A stretch of DNA of 64,000 nucleotides, from contig CAMPDV010000505.1 of assembly GCA_946699065.1 (NCBI GenBank), forward strand, positions 62,001 to 126,000, in the 5' to 3' direction. A model generated the notes under the pieces. The model saw nothing but the letters and a program-made list of their open reading frames with translations. It did no database searches and had not been told where the DNA came from. The position numbers and the translations under genes are program-made. This DNA comes from Loxodes magnus (Eukaryota; Ciliophora; Karyorelictea; Loxodida; Loxodidae). Each line of letters starts with the position of its first letter. Position 1 is the first letter of the stretch. This document shows, in pieces, positions 1-10,800 of the stretch.

Positions 1-757
1 TTGCATAGAGATTTGAAACTGGAGAATGTGCTATACGGAATTTTTCCTTTTTAATATAGTGAAGTAAAATAGTTAAAGTGAAATGACGAGAGTAAGTACA
101 AGAAGGTAGAGTTTGGTTATGGAAGAATATCAGAGTAAGCAAAAGACTTAATAGAAAAGATGTTAGAAGCGAATCCTAAGTAAAGATGAAGTGCAAGAAG
201 ATGTTTGAAGCATGAATGGTTTAGTGATTTGAAGGAAGTGAAAATAAGGTATTAGAGGAGTATTTATAAAAGCTAGTAAAATTCTAAGTGAAGAAAAAGA
301 TTAAAATAGAAATATAGTGATATATAGTATCTTAACTAATGAACTCTTAAGAGTATGATGAATTAGCAGAAGAGTTTAATTAAATAGACTAAGACGGAAG
401 AATATCTGAAAGAGATTGAATAAATTCCTTTAAGAAGATAAAAAGAGTGAATCAAGAAGAAATAAAGGAGATATTTAACGTTTTTGATATAAACAACAGT
501 GGGTACTTAGAATGAGATAAGTTCGTAATAACAAGTTTATAATGAAGAAGAATTCTGATAGAAGATGAGAAGTTAGACTTAGTGATAAAAATGATAGGAA
601 ATAGAGAGATAGCAAAATAAACTACTTGAGCTTCTATAACTTTTTTAGAGGAAAGCTAAATGAATAGTAAATAAGAGAGATAACAGATGAGATAGAATTC
701 GACGAGAAGGATAACATAAGTGTTTAGTAGTTCAGAGAAATAATGTTAGAGGAATGA
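1..757 (+). pseudogene. Calcium-dependent protein kinase-like gene, 3' part, internally deleted
   Basis: The window opens inside a kinase catalytic loop (HRDLKLENV, bases 4-30). The next residues, LYGIFPF, belong to kinase subdomain IX, so the DFG motif, activation loop and APE motif are missing and the two ends are joined in frame. The C-lobe follows (ISEQAKDLIEKML, then CLKHEWF near 205-225). After a linker comes an EF-hand-like loop, FDINNSGYLE (about 480-512), and a second calcium-binding-like stretch ending QQFREIMLEE before TGA at 755-757. Joining these parts needs small frameshifts near 436 and 616. TAA/TAG are read as Gln and in-frame TGAs sit where Trp is acceptable. Kinase followed by EF-hands is the CDPK architecture common in ciliates. 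Without DFG and the activation loop it cannot be an active kinase. The N-lobe lies outside the window. Confidence 0.72.
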
Positions 758-829
758 AAAAGTTGTTTCTATAATGCCCTTATTAAGTTTATTCAAATAT
801 AATTTATATAAATTCTGTCTTTTATAAAT

Positions 830-3800
830 AGTATATAAAATTTGTTATCGACCATTAAGAAAAATGAGAGCAGATTTAGCTTCTCATTTAGCAACTTAGC
901 ATGAAAGAATAATTAAGATTTTTAGCTTTGGTTTGCTTTAACTATTGATAAGTATGCTCTAGATTTTAGCTGAAAGAGAAAGACACTTGAAGTTTACTGT
1001 TGAAGCTTAATTAACTTAATAGAGTCCTGAAACTTATAAAGTGGGTTTGCTCCTTTTTGATTACCATCTTTATGCTTATATTTCCTTATTTCATTTCATT
1101 TTCTGACGATATTAGGTCATGCAATTTTAAATCCATTTGACTGAATAATGTTTTGCTGATAGTTTGAGGTTTAGTGAGTCAAAACTTCTGTGAAAACTGA
1201 GATTGAGCCTTGTAATTCCCAAGATTATCCTTATAGGATTTTCATCAAAGAACGACTCTTAATTTAGGCTTTTAACTGTAGAAAAGTATTGCATCTTGAA
1301 GTAGTTCGTGTAGATCAGTTTTTATCTGTGACTGGCAAACTTTATCTAAAATTAGCTTGTCTTATATACTAGCTGAAAAATTTGCTTTATCTAGTTATTC
1401 TAGTCTGAAGTTAGACTCTAAATGCTTATTTGCCTTAAAAGAGACAACTTTGTCTTTATTCCTTAGGATATTTGAAGCTTAGCTTAGTTAGTAAATTAAT
1501 ATCCTTATACAATTTATTTTATCTACCTTAGTCTTGGGTAAAGATAAAACTTACCTTCTTAAGTACTTTTGATGCAAGTCCAGAATATTTTGCTTCACTT
1601 GGGTACTTTAAGCTTATAGTTCTATCTTCAAAGAGGTTTATCTCCTTTGCTTGATTCTTAGCGCTTTACTCATTTCTTTAGTATCAGCTGAGTACATTTT
1701 ATACCTTCCTGCATTTAAATTTTGCAGTTCTATTAGTGAAGTTTAGAGCTTTAAGGCTTAATCAGTGTAATATAGTTTGGCTTAAATTACTTTTTCAGTC
1801 TATTCCCTTCTTTAAGCACCAAACTAAGGCTAAATCTTCTTTCAGCCTCTTTTTATTCTTTCACTTTCATGATTAAATTACAAATTATGTCTAACCTTCT
1901 TGATCTTCTCTATATTACTATCATTAACTGAAATCTAGATTACCTTTGACTATTTAAAGTAAGGTAGATGTTTAACGTTTCTATAGAGATCTATGAAGCT
2001 CAATTTCATACCATTAAATGAGATATTTTGTATTTTTACTGCCAATGAAGAGCGGAGAACTGCTGTTCATGCTTCGAGATTTTAATTACTTTAAGATCTT
2101 TAGACTTATATAAAAAACTAAGCTTTGAAGCTTTATTAGAAGGTTTAAGTTCTAAAGTCTTTTTATCTCTTAATCAAAGAGAATAGAAGTTCTCCTAATT
2201 TGCCTTTTTTCAAAGCATGGCTTGATTTGATTATTTGAACGAGTCTGATTAGTTAATCAATCAAAGGTAAGAGATATATAGTAATTACTCATATATTGGT
2301 CTTTAGTTTTCTGATGCATATAAGATTCATAAACATCACGTTATGTATTATTTATTTATGCTATAAAGTATCTTTATTAAAGTAAGTTGGGCTATCTTCA
2401 ACCATAACATAGATCTAGAAGTTACTTTTAGGTTAGTTAAGTCAATTCCTTTTCTCATTTTAACCTTCCTTCATCTAATTACCATCTTAAGGAGGATGAA
2501 CTGCTTATGATATTTAGGATATAGTTTTATTCTTTTGTAGTCTAAGCATCTTTTTGAGCATTATATTGCAATAAAAGACTATAATGGATCAAATAGAGAT
2601 AATAGAAAATGTAGCTGGTAAAGAGCAAGATAGACAAGAATAGTTTCTTCAGTGTTAAAAAACGTGAAAATGTATGAAATTAAATTTAAGAATAAAATGA
2701 AGAAGTTAAATTAATGGCCTACTAGATTTTCTTAAACTATATTAGGATCTTTATGCAAACTACTTCCTTATAGGGATTCCTAAGCCTTCTAAAACCGTAA
2801 ATCCAAAATCTTAGCCTAAACTTTTCTATTAAGTAGCAATTATAAGGTTTACCAGAAAGCATCACGAAGCAATAGTAAAATCTATATACAAAATGAAATT
2901 TTTTTTAGAGCTTAGGATTGAATCTTTAATCAAGGAACTGTCATGAAAACATTAATTGCTCATTGTGATAATTCTGGCAGATTTAAAGAACTAAAATATA
3001 AAGCTCTATCTAAATTTTCCTTTTTCTTTGACATTACATGCAGAGTTATAAATATATAAATTGAAAAATATTAAACATAAGATTACTAATGATTAAGCAG
3101 GAATTGGATGCTTATAACTTGACTAATTTCCATTATCCTCTCTTAATTTCAATTAAGTCCAGTCCTAAGTTTGATTCTTCATAATTTTACATTTCTTCTT
3201 TTCTCTCTTCCTAAATTTAATTCTCTTAATCTTGCTTTTCTTCATTTTATCCTCATTTTCTTATTCTTCTACCTCTTATACAACTGAAGTTAGTATAATA
3301 AGTCCTGACTAACTACAATTTACACCTATAATAGTTAGCTAATTGGATTTTTTCTATTGAGCATGATGTTCCATTTTCTCATTTTTTTCGTTGATATCTC
3401 ACGATTGGCACACTACATTTGAAGGTGTTTAAGTTTGGTTATAGCTTAGAACGTATTCGACTTAGATTTTAAATTTCTTCAAATTATCCTTGTTATATAG
3501 AATCTATCATTTCAGATATTTAGTAAACAGAAGATTTAAATAATGGATATAACTAAAATCATCCATTTCACATGAATTGCTTCTTCAAATAAAAAGATTA
3601 CAACAAAGCATCCTTTAATATCATTGAATAGCTTAGGAATTACGCAGAGAAATTCCCATTACTATCATTATTTCTCCTTTTAGAGTTTCAACGGTTGAGA
3701 TCATAAAAAAGAAAAGACTCTAGTCTCGTAACTCTTTTCTTTAGTAGGAATTTCTTTCTCCTTTCATAGAATAGAAGAATTATTTACAAGATTTATCAAA

Positions 3801-5340
3801 TTTAGATTTTATAAGTTTTATATGTAAAAGTATGATTATTTATATAGTTAAAGATACTTCACCTAGTTATTAGACTAGGTTATACTTCTTGTTCAATGTT
3901 AAATTTTATATATTAGAACTGTTTAATTATCTACGTAAGCAAAGACGTCTAATTTAAGGATATCTGGTACTTTGTTTGCTAGTTAAGACATTGGTAGATA
4001 CTATCTATATAACTCTGCAGGTTTTCAGATGCTACATTTAGTCTTACTTCTTAGTAACTTGAAACTGCTATTACCATCTATTCTTGCTTCTCTATTTTTT
4101 AGGATAGATATCATAAGAACTGTTTCATATCTAGAGGAGAAAAACTAAGATTATTTAAATAACTTAAAGCTTTTAGTGTTAATATTCTTCATCTAATTTA
4201 AAGGAAATTCTTTATAGAATCATCCCATGCAAAAGAACTGGTATCTTAAGGGAAAATATCCATCTAAATCAGTAGCATCATCATACTTTAGAGTAAATAA
4301 GGTATCTCATGCTTTTCCTTTTTGAGAGCTCACTATAAAATGTTCAGCTTGAGGAGCTTTGTAAACATAGATTATTTTTGGCTAGTACACATGATCACTC
4401 CTTATACTTCAAAAATAAATGTATGATAATTTCCTTACTCTAGTTCTTATGCCTTAATTTATATAAACAATTAAGGGACAAAGAAGGTAGTAAATTATCA
4501 AAATCTACCGGAACTTTGGTATCAAGAAACTGTCTTTATATCTACACTTGAATTAGAAGATACTCCATACATTATAAAACAATTAGCTGGATTTATTTTG
4601 CTATATTCATTATTCTGTATCATTATAGCCACTGGAGATACCTTATTATTGGTTATATTTAAGTACACTTTATCAGAGTTTATTTTCAGTTGTTGAAATA
4701 AGCAAGTACATTAAGTTCTAAGAATGCTCATACTAGAAATAACTATCATTATAACGTAATGGAAGATGTAAAGAAATGACACTTTTCTTCTATTTCTTTT
4801 TTGATTGCCTCATTATATGAAGTCTATTTTTAGTCTATAGCTTAACAATTTCATTCAAATCTTAATTCTTCACTCGGACTATCAATCACTATTTTAAACA
4901 ATGTGCAGTTATCCTACAAAATAATCTCTCTATACTCATTACCAGAGATATAAACCTTCATCGTCTTAGTTAAACTAAAGTATAGGAAGATTAAAATCTT
5001 CATTTTACCAGAAATTTAAAATAAGAAAATTACAAATAGACCTTCATAATGCTATCTAAGTATCTTAATTTGAATCTATAAGTCTAAAACTATTTGACTT
5101 AATGTCTTGTTGATGAGTTAGAGATTCTATTAGTTAGTAATATTTTGCTTTTCTAAAGCTTTTAGGTAGATCATTAAGAGAAAGACCAGTATTATTAAAG
5201 TCTACTATCTTTGCCTCTGAGATATATTTTTGTAATGTCTTTGAAGTTTGATATCATTTAAAATATGAGATCAGTTAGGGTATGTAAAGTTATCTTTACT
5301 AAGTATTAAAATATCTATGTGATAAAAGCTTATTTTCAAT
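830..5340 (-). pseudogene. Decayed gene with REJ/polycystin-like extracellular stretch
   Basis: The minus strand has coding character over most of this interval, but in more than one frame. Around 4331-4212 it reads GKAWDTLFTLKYDDATDLDG followed by YFPLRYQFF. This resembles the conserved core of REJ domains in large ciliate surface proteins (G-A-T-F ... D-D ... PL-Y-F). Upstream (5340-4860) a single open frame contains EAKIVDFNNTGLSLNDLPKS. The stretch at 4690-4500 reads like an extracellular domain (KVYLNITNNKVSPVAIMIQN). The downstream part (2060-1130) reads as a charged, helical region, for example NDSNIEKIKKVRHNLQFN, with TGA at a natural Trp position (KRGWKKI). Several frame changes are needed; short introns could explain some, decay others. 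The 3100-3850 part is the least convincing. The REJ assignment is tentative. It converges on the kinase remnant. Confidence 0.45.
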
Positions 5341-5344
5341 GTAG

Positions 5345-7800
5345 CTTTAAACTTTCTAGGTTACTGAAGGAAAAAATGCATAAAAATGATTGATAAAATT
5401 TAAAATAACTAAAGTAAATACCTTTTGGCATAAAAAGAGTACAAATAAAGATTTAAATATACAAGCTTTCTATTAAAATTTAAATTTCATTACTACAACT
5501 AATAACAATAAATAAGATAAAAAACATTCAACATAATTTAGTTAAATAACAATACTCTTAATATAATGAAAATCCCTAATAAGTAGGAATTAAATAATTA
5601 ACTAAACATTTAATTTATTATTTAAGCGAAGAAGAATATACTTAATTATACCATTTTTAGATCTATTTAGTTGTAAAATTTACTAAAATAAATTTATTAA
5701 ACTAGATAAACTTTTGTCTTAGCTTCTTGCTATAAATATAATAAAATAAGCAGTTTAATAATTATTTTATTTCTTCTCTTTGAAATGTGAATTAACAGAC
5801 AATAACTAAATCTCATATTTCTCATCTTATCAATAAAAATAATCCTTTTTATATTGGTTCTATTTAAGTTAGAAATACCTACTCTAATTTTAAATAAATA
5901 CTAAGACGATTAAATTTCAAGCCTCTCTTTAGTGTTAAATGTAAATAATAATCTTAATAACTTTTTTAATAAGCATCTGATTAAAAAGTTTGAAATATGG
6001 TTCAAATATTAAATAGAGATATAAAGAAAGAGTATCCATTTATACTTTTAGTTATAGTTATATAATCTCAAACTTATTTAATAACTAAAGCTATTAATTC
6101 ACTTCATAGTTAACTATAATCCTTTTATTTATAGGTACTAGCTAATTTTATTTTTATGTTTTAGAGTATAAAATGCAGGATTAATATACCTTCTTATTTA
6201 TTAAATTGGAAATAAAGGATTATTTATTTAGGTTATAGTTAAGTATTAATAGATGTAAATTGTCTATCTAACTTGTTAGCTTAAGAGTAAGTTAAAGCTT
6301 AACTCTTTAATACACTTCTCTATTTTTAGTCTAACTTAAGCAAGCTAAAAAATGCTTTAATGCTATTTATTTGTAAATAATGAAATTAGTTAATTATAGG
6401 TTAAAAATAGGAAATAGCGAGCAAATAAGGTAAATGATATTAAAAAGGACTAAAGTTAAATTGTTAGCTAGAAGATATAAGTAATTTTGAAGGTGATAAG
6501 TAGAAATAATTAGAACTATAGGATTGTAAGAGATATGAATAAGTATGAGATGATTAGAGAAATATTAGGAGTGAAAAAAGAATATTAGGATATAATATAT
6601 CCTATTACTAGTAATACTCATTAAATTAAATTCATAATCAAATTATGATAAATAAGCTACCATTAAGAAATCCCTAATTAGTTATCAAATAGTTAAGAAA
6701 GAGAATTAGAACTCTCATATTATTATCTTAAAATTTGTTTAGGCTAATAAGAAACTATTTTCATTACCATTCTTAAAGAGAGATTTAATTCATTAAGGAA
6801 TGGTAAAAATTACTAGAAGAAACTACAAAGAATAAACCACATAAAAGTTTATCAGTTTAGCTAAAGCACTTGATTTTATAATCTTTCAACGTAGCTAATT
6901 AAATATTTCTAAAGCTTAGTAAAAAGATAAATAAGGTAAAAGAATGTAAAAAGGGATATCATATATAAAATGATTGCTTTTATTAATTATGCAATTAAGT
7001 TTTAAAACCAATTAATATAATTTTCTAGATTTTAACTGATTTAATATCTCTAATATTTAAGATAAAAGTAAATAGAATTATCTACCTAATTTCAAAGCTG
7101 AATAAAATTAAAAAATATAAAGTAGATTCTACACTTACTTCTGCTTAAATTATCCACTATTTATTATCTTAAGATATAAGATATGCCATTTATTATTCCT
7201 AAAAGTCTTTCTTCTAGTTAGAATAATGAGCTAACTTATTATATAGCTTCTAAATAAATCAACCTCTCTCTTTAATCTATTAACTTAAAATTATCTTATC
7301 TTTTAATTTGGTCTCTCATCTCTGAGGTATAGGTTTCGACATTATATAAAATCTTCTAAATAAAAAAATAAATTAAAAAGGCTAGCTTAGTAGAAAAGCT
7401 TAATAAAATAATTAAGTAGCAAAATAATCCTTTAAAAAGCTACTAATTATACTAAAAGTGTATCCTTCCTATTATAAGTAAAAGCATTATAAATAGATAA
7501 CTATTATTAGTATACAAAAGCTATGATAGTAGCAATATTGATTGCATTAAAGTTCTAAATGATAGACTACATGAGTATAGATAGATAGTGTTAATATGAT
7601 ATGGATTAAAATGAATTAACTAATAGCTAAATGTTTAATTAAGTTAATATATGAATTCTTAATTTAGAAAAGCTTCTTAGCTTTAGACTAGTATAGTAAC
7701 TATCTAATTATTAATAACTTATTATTTTCTTAAGCTTTTGTTTAGAATTAAACATAAATAGATTTAAACTATTTACTTTAATTCACTTTCATTATAATCA
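5345..7800. other. AT-rich stretch, no gene recognised
   Basis: Very AT-rich sequence between the decayed REJ-like gene and the RING-UBL gene. Both strands have open frames only because TAA and TAG are not stops. I saw no conserved motif, no ordered intron pattern like that downstream, and no repeat. The last 100 bases must hold the promoter and 5' leader of the RING-UBL gene, but I cannot point to a specific element. Confidence 0.5.
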
Positions 7801-7802
7801 AT

Positions 7803-10800
7803 ATGGCTGAATCCAACAGGTGCAGCTAATGCTTAGTTCATTTCGACTCTTAAATTCGAATTCCGGTAATCCTTCCTTGTGGACATCAAGTATGCCAAAT
7901 TTGTATTCTTGAAGAATACTTAAAAGAGGGTTCTAATCAGTGCCCAAAAAGAAACTGTAGAAAAGTTTCATTCAATGATCCAAAAAGTTTAATAAGCTAA
8001 AAGGGCTAATCAAGTGAAAGCAAATAAGAATATAAATAACTTCATCTTGAAGAAACTAAAATTGAGCTATCTTATTAGCAAAAACCAAAACTAATAAAAG
8101 TTAAGATTTTAAGTGAAAATGAAGAAGAGATAAACTTAACAGTAGAGGAAGGAGAATCAATTGAATAACTGAAATAAAAAGTAGAAAGACTAGAAGGAAT
8201 TGATGCTGATTTTTATGAACTTTATAGAGGATAAGAAAAATTAGATAGTTAGCATAGAATAAATAAAATGGAGAATAAAGATGAAGTTTAGCTAGACTTA
8301 AAGTTGAAGGAATGTAATTAATATAAATTTAAGGAGGTGAAAAATAAGATTTAGGAAGTAAAAAATAAAGATAGAAAGTAATTAATAAAATATTAGTTTT
8401 CGAGATAATGAGAAAATAATATGGTAAATAATATAATAATAGAATGTAAATAATAATAAAAATTAGAAAGTATTAAATAATCAAAAATAGGAGAAAGTAA
8501 GAAAATTAAAAAAGGCTAAAATGATTTCGAAAAAAGTTAGAAATAAATATATAGGAGGTAATTTTTAAAAAAGTGTGTAATATATTTAACAAAAGTTAGT
8601 AATACTTTAAAAACTAGAAAGTAATAAATAAAATTTAAGAATGTAATAAAATAAATAAGATTGTAAGAATACTAAGAAAGGGAGTAATAATTAAATATAG
8701 AATGTAAAAAATAAAGAAGACTGTAAAATAATTATGTTAAGTTGGTAATTTAGCAAATACAGAAAGTAAATTATTTATTATATAGCAAGTAAAAAATCAA
8801 ATAAAGGAGGTAAAAATTAAAATAAGATGGTATTTCTATTTAAAATAGAATGTAAGATAATTTAAATATTTATAGTTGGTAAGATATTTTAAATATTTAT
8901 AGAATGTAATATATTTAAATATTTATAGACGGTAAGATATTTTAAATATTTATAGATTGTAAGATATTTTAAATATTTATAGATTGTAAGACATTTTAAA
9001 TATTTATAGATGGTAAGATATTTTAAATATTTATAGAGAGTAAGATATTTTAAATATTTATAGATGAGTAATATATTTAAATATTTATAGATTGTAAGAT
9101 ATTTTAAATATTTATAGTGAGTAAGATATTTTAAATATTTATAGATAGTAAGATATTTTAAATATTTATAGAGAGTAAGATATTTTAAATATTTATAGAT
9201 TGTAAGATATTTTAAATATTTATAGAGAGTAAGATATTTTAAATATTTATAGTGAGTAAGATATTTTAAATATTTATAGATGGTAAGATATTTTAAATAT
9301 TTATAGAGAGTAAGATATTTTAAATATTTATAGATCGTAAGATATTTTAAATATTTATAGTGGGTAAGATATTTTAAATATTTATAGTGGGTAAGATATT
9401 TTAAATATTTATAGATTGTAAGACATTTTAAATATTTATAGTGAGTAAGATATTTTAAATATTTATAGATGGTAAGATATTTTAAATATTTATAGATAGT
9501 AAGATATTTTAAATATTTATAGTGAGTAAGATATTTTAAATATTTATAGTGAGTAAGATATTTTAAATATTTATAGATTGTAAGATATTTTAAATATTTA
9601 TAGTGAGTAAGATATTTTAAATATTTATAGAGAGTAAGATATTTTAAATATTTATAGTGAGTAAGATATTTTAAATATTTATAGTGAGTAAGATATTTTA
9701 AATATTTATAGATTGTAAGATATTTTAAATATTTATAGTGAGTAAGACATTTTAAATATTTATAGAGAGTAAGATATTTTAAATATTTATAGTGAGTAAG
9801 ATATTTTAAATATTTATAGATCGTAAGATTTTTTAAATATTTATAGGACGTAAGATATTTTAAATATTTATAGATTGTAAGATATTTTAAATATTTATAG
9901 TGGGTAAGATATTTTAAATATTTATAGTGGGTAAGATATTTTAAATATTTATAGATTGTAAGACATTTTAAATATTTATAGGACGTAAGATATTTTAAAT
10001 ATTTATAGTGAGTAAGATATTTTAAATATTTATAGATTGTAAGACATTTTAAATATTTATAGATTGTAAGATATTTTAAATATTTATAGGACGTAAGATA
10101 TTTTAAATATTTATAGATTGTAAGATATTTTAAATATTTATAGATTGTAAGATATTTTAAATATTTATAGAGAGTAAGATATTTTAAATATTTATAGTGA
10201 GTAAGATATTTTAAATATTTATAGAGAGTAAGATATTTTAAATATTTATAGAGAGTAAGATATTTTAAATATTTATAGATTGTAAGACATTTTAAATATT
10301 TATAGAGAGTAAGATATTTTAAATATTTATAGAGAGTAAGATATTTTAAATATTTATAGATTGTAAGACATTTTAAATATTTATAGTGGGTAAGATATTT
10401 TAAATATTTATAGATTGTAATATATTTAAATATTTATAGATGGTAAGATATTTTAAATATTTATAGATCGTAAGATATTTTAAATATTTATAGATTGTAA
10501 TATATTTAAATATTTATAGATTGTAAGATATTTTAAATATTTATAGTGAGTAAGATATTTTAAATATTTATAGATGGTAAGATATTTTATAAATTTATAG
10601 AATGTAAAATATTTTTTATTGACAGTTTGTATTTAAAAACTATTATAGCTAGTGTTTTTTATTATTATAAGAGGGTATTAAATTACCTCAGGCGGTAAGA
10701 ATCTACTTCAGGTACCTTTTTAATTTTTGATTGTAAGAAATAATTATAAGATGGTTTTGATTTTATTGAAGCTAGTATTTGCTTATATGAGCTTGTATTA

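Noticed and set aside
2584..3060. Plus-strand frame starting MDQIEIIENVAGKEQ
   Set aside because: It is open and fairly protein-like, but the opposite strand is equally open and no motif decides between them, so I did not call it.
8852..10603. Satellite read as a coding repeat of nine residues (KIFQIFID plus one)
   Set aside because: The frame is open only because TAA and TAG are not stops, and the 26-bp units in the array would shift it. It does not explain the 3-nt spacing of non-identical GT...AG segments on both sides, nor why variation falls between AG and GT.
8852..10603. CRISPR array
   Set aside because: Variable spacers are only 3 nt and drawn from a few triplets, and the host is a eukaryote.
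8852..10603. Tandem internally eliminated sequences (the TATAG start resembles some ciliate IES ends)
   Set aside because: IES ends are inverted, so a matching CTATA end would be expected in each unit; none is present.
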